A stretch of 64,000 bases of DNA from Akkermansia sp. N21116 (GTDB lineage: Bacteria > Verrucomicrobiota > Verrucomicrobiia > Verrucomicrobiales > Akkermansiaceae), in contig NZ_CP139035.1 of assembly GCF_029854705.2 (NCBI RefSeq), positions 1,860,001 through 1,924,000 of the forward strand, in the 5' to 3' direction. Numbering within the stretch: the first letter of the stretch is position 1; each line of letters opens with the position of its first letter. The position numbers and the translations under genes are program-made. This document shows positions 1-8,041 of the stretch, one piece after another. The notes under the pieces were generated by a model that did no database searches, was not told where the DNA came from, and saw nothing but the letters and a program-made list of their open reading frames with translations.

Positions 1-375
1 CTTCTCCTTGTTGTGGCTATGATCTCCTTGGTCGTCGGCGGCGTCGGTATTATGAACATCATGATGGTATCCGTAACGGAACGTACCCGTGAAATCGGTC
101 TGCGCATGGCTGTGGGAGCCCGTCCTCGCGACATCATGCGTCAATTCCTGCTGGAAGCCGTGCTTCTTTGCCTGATCGGCGGTGCCATTGGTATTGTCTT
201 TGGACGTACTGTGTCTCTGATTGTCAGCCATGTGCTCAAGTGGCCAACGGCAACAGCCCCGGAAGCTATGGTTCTGGCAGTAGCCGTTTCGGCGGCTATC
301 GGTTGTATTTTTGGTTGGTATCCGGCGTGGAAGGCTTCCAAGATGGATCCTATCGACGCATTGCGCCATGAGTAA
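1..375 (+). CDS. MacB-like ABC transporter permease, C-terminal part (5' end outside window)
   Basis: The frame is open from base 1, so only the last 124 residues are present. They hold the end of an FtsX/MacB permease domain: a membrane segment rich in Gly and Val, then the family signature ending in TERTREIGLRMAVGARPRDI, then two further hydrophobic helices and the usual C-terminus with YPAWKASKMDPIDALRHE. In this family the permease, fused to or paired with an ATPase, works with a periplasmic adaptor and an outer-membrane channel to export macrolides, lipoproteins or small molecules. The next gene, 47 bases downstream on the same strand, is a TolC-like channel, which supports a MacAB-TolC type pump. 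The ATPase part is not visible, so whether this is a full MacB or a separate permease subunit is unknown. Confidence 0.9.
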   Translation, partial: LLLVVAMISLVVGGVGIMNIMMVSVTERTREIGLRMAVGARPRDIMRQFLLEAVLLCLIGGAIGIVFGRTVSLIVSHVLKWPTATAPEAMVLAVAVSAAIGCIFGWYPAWKASKMDPIDALRHE

Positions 376-422
376 ACGTAATAGTCAGTTTTTTGTCCTC
401 TGTACCCATATCTTTTTATTCC

Positions 423-1790
423 ATGAGAATTGCTTCTTACATTTGCCTGTCCTCCTGCTTGCTGACCTCCTGTATGGTGGGTCCTGATTTTACAAAACCC
501 GAGAGCAGTTTGCCTGCTTCCTGGGCGACGGCGCTTCCTCCGAAATCGAATTTGAAAGATCTGACTGCCTGGTGGACGATTTTTGGAGATCCTCAATTGA
601 ACCGTCTTGTGGCGCAAGCCGAGTCGAACAATCCCGACATGAAAATGGCCCTGATGCGTGTTCAGGAAGCCCGTTCATCAGCCAGGATAGCGGGAGCCTC
701 CCTGTTGCCTTCATCCAGTGCCGGCTTCGGTGCAGGCCGGGGAACATCCGACGGCTGGGGAAGATCTTCTTCCTCATCATTCTCTCTGAATGCGGATGTG
801 TCCTGGGAATTGGACGTATTTGGCGGCAATCGCCGTACGGTGGAAGCGGCAATGGCGTCCCTGCTTTCCACGGAGGCTAATGCTTTGTCCGTGAAAACGG
901 CGCTTATGGCAGAGGTTGCGACGACGTATTTTTCATGGATTGCATCGGTGGAGGAATTGCGCGTTGCCAGGGAACAGCTTGAACTTCAGAAAAAGACGCT
1001 GGATATCGTCACGAGACGCAAAAATGCGGAACTGGCATCTTCCCTCGACCTGGAACAGGCGAGATCCCAGGTTGCCAGTACGGAGGGCAATATTCCGGTG
1101 ATGGAGGCCAACATGAAGGAGATGGAAAATACACTGAGTGTGCTCCTCGGTTCCTATTTGAAGCAAGGACGCTTGACTACTCCTTCTCTGGAATTGACAG
1201 GTAAATTGCCGACGGTACCGATTGGCCTGCCTTCGGAGTTGCTGAGGAGGCGTCCCGACATCATCGGAGCTGAAGCGGATCTCCACGCCGCCGTAGCCAA
1301 TGTCGGTGTTGCCGTTTCCGATTTGTATCCGCGTTTCAGTTTGACGGGATCTGCCTCGTCGGGAGCCCGGTCGTTTGACGATGTGTTTCGCAGTCATTCC
1401 GCCAATTGGTCTCTCGGCAGCAATGTGAGCCAGCCCTTGTTCCGCGGCGGGGAGCTGAGGGAACGAGTCAAGATGCAGAAGGTGGCGGCCGAACGGGCTG
1501 GAGAGGCGTATCGCAAAGTCCTCATTACGGCTGTGAGCGAGGTGGAAAGCGCCTTGATTGATTATGCTTCCAGCAAGGAACGGCTCTCTTACCTGATTGA
1601 GCAGAATGAATCCAACAAGAAAGCTGCCAAGTATTCACTGGATCTGTACACGGCCGGACAGACGGATTTCCTGAATGTGGTGACGGCGCAAAGTTCGTGG
1701 TTGCAGTCGGAAGTTTCTATTGTTTCCATGCGCCAGAATATCCGTAAATCCGTTGTCAAGCTAGCCCTTGCCCTTGGCGGCGGCTGGTAA
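423..1790 (+). CDS. TolC/NodT-family outer-membrane efflux lipoprotein
   Basis: Outer-membrane channel of a tripartite efflux pump, about 455 residues, the normal length for the NodT/OprM family. I place the start at the ATG at 423. The frame is open from a TTG at 393, but only the 423 start gives a lipoprotein signal: MRIASYICLSS followed by the lipobox LTSC with Cys17. Mature residues MVGPDFTKPE are the classic family opening. Two outer-membrane efflux repeats follow, with Ala- and Glu-rich helices; the RRRPDI and DLYPRFSLTG motifs around the middle are typical. The gene follows the MacB-like permease by 47 bases and probably shares its transcript. The substrate cannot be read from the sequence. 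Confidence 0.93.
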   Translation: MRIASYICLSSCLLTSCMVGPDFTKPESSLPASWATALPPKSNLKDLTAWWTIFGDPQLNRLVAQAESNNPDMKMALMRVQEARSSARIAGASLLPSSSAGFGAGRGTSDGWGRSSSSSFSLNADVSWELDVFGGNRRTVEAAMASLLSTEANALSVKTALMAEVATTYFSWIASVEELRVAREQLELQKKTLDIVTRRKNAELASSLDLEQARSQVASTEGNIPVMEANMKEMENTLSVLLGSYLKQGRLTTPSLELTGKLPTVPIGLPSELLRRRPDIIGAEADLHAAVANVGVAVSDLYPRFSLTGSASSGARSFDDVFRSHSANWSLGSNVSQPLFRGGELRERVKMQKVAAERAGEAYRKVLITAVSEVESALIDYASSKERLSYLIEQNESNKKAAKYSLDLYTAGQTDFLNVVTAQSSWLQSEVSIVSMRQNIRKSVVKLALALGGGW

Positions 1791-1829
1791 ACATGAGAGA
1801 AAGCACAGTGCTTGTCTTGCGTTTCTGTT

Positions 1830-2384
1830 TCAGTTCTGCTTTGGGGAGGATTGGAGGCGGGGCATGACGGGAATGTGGTACTCAATGGCGTCGAGTTGTT
1901 TGCCGGTATCACTACGGATTTCGGAGCGGTCAGCCATGATACCTCCGCAGGATTCCGGGATGCGGCGGCTGGCGATGTTGCGTCTGTCTGCCTTATAGAT
2001 GAAGTAATCGGGGTTGAGACAGGAAGCTGCAAAATCCATGATTCCCAGAATGGCCTCCTTCCCGAATTGGTGCCCATGTGCTTCTTGTTTCAGCCAGATG
2101 CCTAATTCCGGAGTCGGAGTGTGGTATTCGTGGAGGCCGGAGCAACCGAGGAATTCTCCGGTTTCCGTCAGGATGATGGCGAATTCGAGATCTGTACCGT
2201 TTTGTCTGGCCGTAATCGCGTTTTGGATGAATTCCCGGGTATCTCTGATATCACCTGTGGGCTGGGGGATCATGTAAGCAGTGATATCCAGAGTGAAAAA
2301 GCGGAAGATATCATCTTCGAAACGTTCCGTCAGAGGGACGAGTTGCAGACGTGCCGTAATGATGGTTGTCTCTGCAATATTCAT
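1830..2384 (-). CDS. GNAT-family N-acetyltransferase (RimJ/RimL-like)
   Basis: A predicted 184-residue acetyltransferase of the RimJ/RimL type, which moves acetyl from acetyl-CoA to an amine, often a protein N-terminus or a small molecule. Visible features are the opening strand TARLQLVPLT, the central strand EFAIILTETGEFLGCSGLHE, the ELGIWLKQEAHGHQFGKEA region where acetyl-CoA binds, and the NIASRRI helix typical of the family. The start is taken at ATG 2384 because it overlaps the stop of the upstream UvrA paralogue in an ATGA arrangement, implying translational coupling; the frame stays open further upstream but only inside that gene. The C-terminus (from about residue 150) is short and polar. 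The substrate is unknown. Confidence 0.85.
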   Translation of the reverse strand: MNIAETTIITARLQLVPLTERFEDDIFRFFTLDITAYMIPQPTGDIRDTREFIQNAITARQNGTDLEFAIILTETGEFLGCSGLHEYHTPTPELGIWLKQEAHGHQFGKEAILGIMDFAASCLNPDYFIYKADRRNIASRRIPESCGGIMADRSEIRSDTGKQLDAIEYHIPVMPRLQSSPKQN

Positions 2385-4972
2385 GATGGGACGGAGGAAT
2401 ACGGAAATGTGGTGCGCGATAGGCGAGAACGCAGCCAAGGGGCAGTCGGGGAGATATTGCGGGTAGCAATTTCGATCGGAGTCCCCTGGTCGACGATAAT
2501 ACCTCCATTTTTCCCGGCGCCGGGCCCCATGTCAATCATCAGGTCGGCTGCGGCAAGCATGTCCAGATTGTGTTCAATACACAAAATGGTATGTCCCGCA
2601 TTCCTTAGTTCGCCGAGTGCCTGGATGAGCATGGCCACTTCTTGGAAATGGAGACCGGTGGTAGGTTCGTCCAGAATGAACAGGCTGGGCGGAAGTCCTC
2701 CGGGATTATCGGGAATTTTGGCCAGTTCCGTAGCGATTTTAACGCGTTGCGCTTCTCCACCGGAAAGCGTGGAGGAGGGACGGTCTAGCGTCATGTAACC
2801 GAGACCTATACGCTGGAGGCTTTTGAGGATGGCCGCTGCTCTGGGGATGGGGGCGAAGATTTCCAGAGCTTCATCTACGCTGAGGGCAAGGAGTTGAGCA
2901 ATGGATTTGCCTCTCCAGGTGACTTCCAGGGTTTCCCGGTTGTAGCGGCGGCCCTGGCAGGCGTCGCAGGGCACGATGACATTGCTGAGGAAGTGCATGT
3001 CCACTTCGATGAATCCTGTACCAAGGCACCGTTCACAGCGTCCGCCGCGTACATTGGTAGAAAAGCGCGAGGCGGTGTACCCTCGTTGGCGGGAAAGGGG
3101 AAGATGGGCAAATAGAGGTCTTAGGATGTTCAGAAAACCTGTGGCCGTAGCAGGAGTCGAGCGCGGAGATTGGCCGATGGGAGATTGGTCGATGAGGGCG
3201 AAACGGGAAAATGAGGATGCCCCTTCAAGGGAATCCCAAACGGGACCGGCGCCTTTGGGGTCGGCGTCTTTTAACGCCGGGATCAGGCAGTCCATGACAA
3301 GGGTAGATTTGCCGGATCCAGATGGGCCTGACAGGCAGGTAAGCGTTCCTCCGCGAAGGATGAGATCCACATTTTTCAGATTGTGGGCATGGGCACCTTT
3401 CAAGACAAGGCCGGAGGGGGATTCCCGGAGGGGGGCTGATGAAAAGGACGGCATTTGCCTGGAACCGGAGAGCCATGGGCCGGTGATGGACTGGGGGGTA
3501 TCCATGATTTCCAAAGAGGTCCCCTGAAAGAGGACGGAACCGCCTAAAGGACCTGAACCGGGCCCCATATCTACCATATAGTCCGCTTCACGAAGAAGCT
3601 GCTCGTCGTGCTCGATGACGAGGATAGTGTTGCCCATGTCCCGGAGGCGTTTGAGAGCCTTGATCAACCTGTCCGTATCTTCGGGATGCAAACCGATGGT
3701 CGGTTCATCCAGAATATAGAGAACTCCGGAGAGGCCTCCTCCCAGCTGGGAAGCTAGCCGGGCTCGTTGGAGTTCTCCTCCGGACAAGGTAGATGCCGGG
3801 CGAGAGAGAGACAAATAACCCAGGCCGAGAGAATTGAGGAATCCCGTCCTCTTTTCGATTTCGTTTTTGACCTGGCGGATGGCCGGTTCCATGAATCCGG
3901 GAATTTCCAGATGAGCCATACAGTCGGCAAAGTCTTCAAGCGGCATGTCCAGGAGTTCCGGAAGGGATACTTCACTGCTGCCAGTGAGGAGGGTGACGGC
4001 GCGTGCAATGGGATTGAGACGGCTCCCCCGGCATTCCGGGCATTTGATGGTATGGTGTGCTTTTTTTCCGGAGGAATTGGCATTCACCGTGCCCATACCC
4101 TGGCAGGCAGGGCAGAAGCCTTGAGGGGAATTGAATGAGAAATGCTTGGGGGTGAGCTGGGGCAGGACGAAGCCCGTATCCGGATTACGGTATCGGGTAT
4201 AGAAGGATTCATGACGGGCAGGAGCGTCTTGTGGCTGAAGAACGGCACTGATTTCGTCCGGGTTGATACGGAATGCCGTTTGCATGGAGTCTGCCAGGCG
4301 TGAGGCGGATTCCTCGCCGCGTAGAATGATGCGGTCGATGACGATGGAGAGATGTTCCGGTGCGCTGTTGAGGGCTCCGGTCAGAATATCGTCGATGTCG
4401 CGGATTTCTCCGTCCCACATGACGCGCAGGAATCCCTGCCTGAGGAAGTCCCTCAGGGTATCCTTCACATCCGATTCTTCTCCGGACAGGAAACCGGAAT
4501 GTACGGGGGACAGGAGGGTAAGGCGGGTTCCTGCCGGATTGGCCAGAAGAGCTTCGGCGATGGAATCTGACGTCATGCGGATAAGTTCGCGACCGGTATC
4601 CGGATCGTGGGGAATGCCGATTGCAGCGAATGCGACACGAAGATAGTCGATGATTTCCGTGATGTTACCTAAGAGAGAGCGCGGACCGTAAAGGCCGGGG
4701 GATTGTTCCAGACAGAGGGCAGGAGGGAGGCCGGTGATGGAATCCGCGTCTGGTTTGTCCGGCTGAGTCATGGATTGCCGGATTTTGGATGAAAGGCAGT
4801 CGAGGAAACGTCTTCTGGATTCGGCGAAGAGCGTATCAACGGCCAAGGTCGATTTTCCTGATCCGGACGGTCCGCACAGGACGATCAGAGAGTTGCGGGG
4901 CAGATCGATATCAATGTTTTTGAGATTGAACTGCTTGGCTCCGCGGATGGATATGGGGAGTTTGGCGTTCAT
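2381..4972 (-). CDS. UvrA-family excinuclease ABC subunit A paralogue
   Basis: An 863-residue twin-ATPase protein of the UvrA family, which recognises DNA damage and hands it to UvrB. Both halves show a Walker A (GPSGSGKST near residue 34 and again in the second half), an ABC signature (LSGGELQRARLASQL; LSGGEAQRVKIATEL) and a Walker B (LDEPTIGLHPED; LDEPTTGLHFQE). The second-half zinc module CERCLGTGFIEVDM with CDACQGRRYN is intact, and a CPACQGMG/CPECRG pair lies in the first half. It is shorter than the usual 930-950 residues. The early zinc site HCPNCGRP is replaced by PHDPDTGRE, and the later CPxCG motif by NPDTG. It therefore looks like a second, divergent UvrA rather than the housekeeping copy. 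It overlaps the upstream bactofilin and the downstream acetyltransferase by 4 bases each. Confidence 0.9.
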   Translation of the reverse strand: MNAKLPISIRGAKQFNLKNIDIDLPRNSLIVLCGPSGSGKSTLAVDTLFAESRRRFLDCLSSKIRQSMTQPDKPDADSITGLPPALCLEQSPGLYGPRSLLGNITEIIDYLRVAFAAIGIPHDPDTGRELIRMTSDSIAEALLANPAGTRLTLLSPVHSGFLSGEESDVKDTLRDFLRQGFLRVMWDGEIRDIDDILTGALNSAPEHLSIVIDRIILRGEESASRLADSMQTAFRINPDEISAVLQPQDAPARHESFYTRYRNPDTGFVLPQLTPKHFSFNSPQGFCPACQGMGTVNANSSGKKAHHTIKCPECRGSRLNPIARAVTLLTGSSEVSLPELLDMPLEDFADCMAHLEIPGFMEPAIRQVKNEIEKRTGFLNSLGLGYLSLSRPASTLSGGELQRARLASQLGGGLSGVLYILDEPTIGLHPEDTDRLIKALKRLRDMGNTILVIEHDEQLLREADYMVDMGPGSGPLGGSVLFQGTSLEIMDTPQSITGPWLSGSRQMPSFSSAPLRESPSGLVLKGAHAHNLKNVDLILRGGTLTCLSGPSGSGKSTLVMDCLIPALKDADPKGAGPVWDSLEGASSFSRFALIDQSPIGQSPRSTPATATGFLNILRPLFAHLPLSRQRGYTASRFSTNVRGGRCERCLGTGFIEVDMHFLSNVIVPCDACQGRRYNRETLEVTWRGKSIAQLLALSVDEALEIFAPIPRAAAILKSLQRIGLGYMTLDRPSSTLSGGEAQRVKIATELAKIPDNPGGLPPSLFILDEPTTGLHFQEVAMLIQALGELRNAGHTILCIEHNLDMLAAADLMIDMGPGAGKNGGIIVDQGTPIEIATRNISPTAPWLRSRLSRTTFPYSSVPS

Positions 4973-5637
4973 GCGGGTACCGTTTTGGAGTACTGGCCGA
5001 AGTGGGAACCTCCTTCTTCAATGATAAGGTTGGGGCAGTTGACATCGCCGAGGATTTTGCCGGTCCGTGTGATGGTGATTTTTTCTTTACAGTTCAAGGT
5101 TCCATTGAAGACTCCGGAGATGGTAGCATTCTGAACCGAGACAGGCTGGACGAACGTAGCATTGACTTTGCGTTCAAGGATGAGTTCCCGGGCGCATAGT
5201 CTGCCTTGAATGTGTTGATCCTCCTTGATGGTACAGGTGCCGGAACAGGTGAAGTTGCCGGAGACTTTGCCCATGAGGGTCAAATGACGGGCTTCAATCG
5301 TGATTCCTTCCAGCCGGGTTCCTTCCCGGACGAGGACATCGCCGCGCGTGCGGGCTGTAGTTCGATAGGATCGGCTGTGAATGGCAATGTCATCCAGATT
5401 GATGTATGCGGAGCAGTGGTGGCATTTGGCGGAAAGGGCGGCTTCCGGAACGAGGGAAATTCGTCCGCATTCAAAACAGATGACGGGTTTTTGAGAGATA
5501 TTTGCTTTGGGGGTATCCCCTATAGCGGAGAGGGTCTCCATAAAAGATGTCTTTGGCACCGTATCGGTAATGCTCCGCTTGCCGGAAGGAGCCTCCGTTT
5601 TTCTGGGAATAGGATGGAATGTCGATGAATGATTCAT
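4969..5637 (-). CDS. Bactofilin with N-terminal zinc ribbon
   Basis: A 222-residue polymer-forming cytoskeletal protein (bactofilin). Residues from about 90 to 215 form the right-handed beta-helix, seen as short alternating hydrophobic strands with Gly turns (GTRLEGITIEARHLTLMGKV; GVFNGTLNCKEKITITRTGK). Ahead of it sits a four-Cys zinc ribbon, CFEC at about residues 54-57 and CHHC at about 71-74. Zinc ribbons precede the bactofilin domain in some Verrucomicrobiota/Planctomycetes proteins, but the classical bactofilins lack them. The first 45 residues are polar and probably disordered. Its stop overlaps the start of the UvrA paralogue (ATGA), so the two are co-translated. Bactofilins scaffold cell-wall enzymes or shape determinants; the specific client is not evident. 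Confidence 0.85.
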   Translation of the reverse strand: MNHSSTFHPIPRKTEAPSGKRSITDTVPKTSFMETLSAIGDTPKANISQKPVICFECGRISLVPEAALSAKCHHCSAYINLDDIAIHSRSYRTTARTRGDVLVREGTRLEGITIEARHLTLMGKVSGNFTCSGTCTIKEDQHIQGRLCARELILERKVNATFVQPVSVQNATISGVFNGTLNCKEKITITRTGKILGDVNCPNLIIEEGGSHFGQYSKTVPA

Positions 5638-5668
5638 GCGGGCCGGTAAGGTTGGAGCCGAAGAAAAC

Positions 5669-5703
5669 GGTACCCCTGCACGCCGTGATGACGGAGGGGT
5701 ACC
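5669..5703 (-). terminator. Hairpin between the two bactofilin genes
   Basis: Perfect 9-bp inverted repeat GGTACCCCT (5669-5677) / AGGGGTACC (5695-5703). On the minus strand it is followed by a short T-rich stretch (gttttcttc). It lies 53 bases after the first bactofilin stop and 31 bases before the second start, so it may be a partial terminator or attenuator that lowers expression of the downstream genes. Confidence 0.5.
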
Positions 5704-5755
5704 ATGAAGATATGGAAAGAGGAAAAATAACTCCGTTTTCCTGTCCGCAACCGGC

Positions 5756-6355
5756 TTATTCGCCAGAGACGAAGGATGAGGGAGGAATATCGTCTACGGT
5801 AAATTCGCTCTGTTTGACGGAGGGGATTTCAGGTTCTTGGGGAAGAGGAATGGAGGTGGAGGGAACGCCTACCGTGGAACGTCCGATGAAGATGGCTCCT
5901 GCTTCGACTGAGAGCTGGGCTGCCTTGATATCGCCGACGAGTTCTGCGGAGGCTTTTAGTTCCACTCTGTCGGTGACGGTGATATTACCGATGACTTTAC
6001 CGTGGATTGTGACGGATTTGGTATTGATTTCCGCCTTGATTTCCGCGTTTTCTCCAATGGTCAGGATACCGTCGGAAAAGATTTTGCCTTCTACATAACC
6101 GTCGATCAGCAGATCGTCCACAAAACGCAGGGTACCGACAACTTCTACATCTGAGTTGAGTACGTTGCGAGTGATGGACTGGGGAGCCCGGGTCATGGGG
6201 CTTTGTGCGGTAAAGGAGGGTACTTCCGGTGCGGGAGCGGGAGCTTCATCATGGATGGAGTTCCATGCTGGAGAGGAGGGCTGCTGGTACGTATCGTGGG
6301 AATCCGTATCAGTAGGCGTGGAAGAAGGGGGAACCGTTTTAAATGACTTGAACAT
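5756..6355 (-). CDS. Bactofilin (polymer-forming cytoskeletal protein)
   Basis: A 199-residue classical bactofilin. A disordered Pro-, Ser- and Thr-rich N-terminus (about 65 residues) precedes the beta-helix core, which starts at NVLNSDVEVVGTLRFVDDLL and shows the family signature LLIDGYVEGKIFSDG followed by LTIGENAEIKAEI and further six-residue rungs. A short C-terminal tail ends in Ser- and Pro-rich sequence. Bactofilins self-assemble without nucleotide into filaments lying under the inner membrane and position peptidoglycan or stalk enzymes. The gene lies upstream of the zinc-ribbon bactofilin, with a hairpin between them, so the two may form mixed filaments at different dosage. Confidence 0.93.
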   Translation of the reverse strand: MFKSFKTVPPSSTPTDTDSHDTYQQPSSPAWNSIHDEAPAPAPEVPSFTAQSPMTRAPQSITRNVLNSDVEVVGTLRFVDDLLIDGYVEGKIFSDGILTIGENAEIKAEINTKSVTIHGKVIGNITVTDRVELKASAELVGDIKAAQLSVEAGAIFIGRSTVGVPSTSIPLPQEPEIPSVKQSEFTVDDIPPSSFVSGE

Positions 6356-6465
6356 GATGGTCGGGTAGGGGGTAAAAGTTGCCGTTGGAGAATTCCGAAA
6401 GGAATCTAGAATAGATACGTTGCAAATGGAACATTTTTTATCGTATGCAATGAAAAAAAGGGAGA

Positions 6466-7473
6466 TTATTTTTTCTTCTTCCCGGGACGTGAACTTTGTG
6501 TGGTGGATTTCTTTTTACCCTGTGACGGTTTTGTTGTTGTTTCTTCTTCTAAAGTCTTTTTATACAGTGGGTAGTTTTCTTTTTCACCAGCTGACGGATC
6601 GGGGTATTCAAGGCGAAGGGAGGCGAGTTTTTCAACAATGGCGGTGAGGACAACGATACGTGCAAACCATTTGTTGTCGGCCGGGACAATATACCATGGG
6701 GCATTGCTGGACGAAGTGTGCGTGATCATGGATTCAAACGCTTTTTGGTAGTCGTCCCAGAAGACGCGTTCCCGGATGTCGGAAGGGGAGAATTTCCAGT
6801 TTTTTTCCGGGATGTCCAAGCGATCCAGAAAGCGTTTTTTTTGTTCTTCGGGCGAGATGTGAAGGAAAAATTTGATAATGTGCGTCTTGTTGCGGGAAAG
6901 GTGTTCCTCCATGTGACGGATGGATTTGTAACGATCCTTCCAGAATTTTCCATCAGCTTTGCCAGGGGAGAAGCCTTCTTCTTCCAGTAATTCAGGATGG
7001 ACTTTGGTGACAAGTACTTCTTCGTAGTAGGAACGGTTGAAGATTCCGATCATGCCGCGTTTGGGCAGGCATTGGGTCGTTCTCCACAGAAAATCGTGTG
7101 CCAGTTCGTCATGGGATGGCTGTTTGAAGGAATCTACTCGGCAACCTTGAGGGTTGACACCGCTCATGACATGTTTGATGGTACTGTCTTTGCCGGCTGC
7201 ATCCATGGCCTGGAGAACGATGAGCAGGGAATGGCGAGCGCTGGCATAGAATACTTCCTGAAGGGATCCCATGTAGCTGATTCCATTTTCCAACCTTTCC
7301 ATGAGGGCCTTTTTCTGATTTTTCCGGAACGGGCCTGTATCTCCCGGATCGTAGGATGAAAGGCGGAAGCCATTTCCGTCCGTGATACGGAAGGGAGATA
7401 TAAACTGGCTGCACATTCTGGCTATTTCCCGAGGGTGGGAATGAGGGGTAATCAAAGGTTTCCGGTTCTCCAT
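6466..7473 (-). CDS. Polyphosphate kinase 2 family protein (PPK2)
   Basis: PPK2 enzymes transfer phosphate between polyphosphate and nucleotides. The Walker A is seen as LQAMDAAGKDSTIKHVMSG, the Walker B-like region as GMIGIFNRSYYEEVLV, and the lid as FLHISPEEQKKRFLDRLD. This matches the one-domain type that mostly makes ADP or AMP phosphorylation products, but direction and nucleotide preference cannot be read. I use the ATG at 7473; a TTG five codons upstream is also in frame. The last 30 residues are an unusual Lys/Thr/Ser tail ending in GKKKK, which could bind polyphosphate or nucleic acid (inference). Confidence 0.92.
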   Translation of the reverse strand: MENRKPLITPHSHPREIARMCSQFISPFRITDGNGFRLSSYDPGDTGPFRKNQKKALMERLENGISYMGSLQEVFYASARHSLLIVLQAMDAAGKDSTIKHVMSGVNPQGCRVDSFKQPSHDELAHDFLWRTTQCLPKRGMIGIFNRSYYEEVLVTKVHPELLEEEGFSPGKADGKFWKDRYKSIRHMEEHLSRNKTHIIKFFLHISPEEQKKRFLDRLDIPEKNWKFSPSDIRERVFWDDYQKAFESMITHTSSSNAPWYIVPADNKWFARIVVLTAIVEKLASLRLEYPDPSAGEKENYPLYKKTLEEETTTKPSQGKKKSTTQSSRPGKKKK

Positions 7474-7490
7474 GATGTTACGACACAATG

Positions 7491-7519
7491 AGGCTCTTCA
7501 TTGTTCAAATGAAGAGCCT
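7491..7519 (-). terminator. 10-bp inverted repeat between RelE-like gene and ppk2
   Basis: Perfect arms AGGCTCTTCA (7491-7500) and TGAAGAGCCT (7510-7519) with a 9-base loop. No T tract follows on either strand, so this is either a weak terminator of the RelE-like gene or a leader hairpin of ppk2, whose start is 18 bases downstream. Confidence 0.45.
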
Positions 7520-7556
7520 TGAGAAGAGGAATATGGAAATTTGTTTCGGATTGTGA

Positions 7557-7922
7557 TTATTTGCGCTGGGCGTTTTTCCCTTCTTCGATCAATTTCCAGA
7601 ACGTTTTGGATTCTTTTAAAATTTCATCTTCGTTGACGTTGCTTAGCTTGGAACGGAAGAGGAAATCCGAGAAACTGTTTTTATCCAAGACGCGGTGGAC
7701 GACGACTTTACCATCCAGAATTTCGAAGTAAATGCGGTAATCTTTAGCTCTGAAACGGTACAATGATTTGCCATCGTGTTCGATTATTCCGAATGACGTG
7801 CCAGCCAGATTTTGGAGTGTCGATTCCGATACTTGGAATTCTCCGAGCAGATCCAGTTGTTCCAAGGTAGGGATTTGAGAGATTTCAGCGGCGCTTATCT
7901 CATTGAAGACGATTTGAAGCAT
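7557..7922 (-). CDS. RelE/ParE-superfamily-like protein, solitary
   Basis: A 121-residue cytoplasmic protein whose second half resembles RelE/ParE toxins: YRFRAKDYRIYFEILDGKVV is the expected central beta-hairpin region, followed by VHRVLDKNSFSDFLF. RelE toxins cut mRNA on the ribosome. No antitoxin-sized gene lies next to it: the neighbours are a PDZ protein upstream and ppk2 downstream. The start is placed at ATG 7922; an in-frame GTG or similar start at 7958 would add 12 residues. It could be an orphan, a housekeeping RelE-fold regulator, or a toxin whose antitoxin is elsewhere. Toxicity is not established by sequence alone. Confidence 0.6.
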   Translation of the reverse strand: MLQIVFNEISAAEISQIPTLEQLDLLGEFQVSESTLQNLAGTSFGIIEHDGKSLYRFRAKDYRIYFEILDGKVVVHRVLDKNSFSDFLFRSKLSNVNEDEILKESKTFWKLIEEGKNAQRK

Positions 7923-8041
7923 GGCTTCTTTTGTAGTGGCAACGCCTACCGTGATCAAGCATGTATCGTTGGTAGCAATAGGAAAATATCCTGAATCGGA
8001 ATGGATGAGCTCTTTTCCTTCCTGGAAAAACAGAACCGGGG

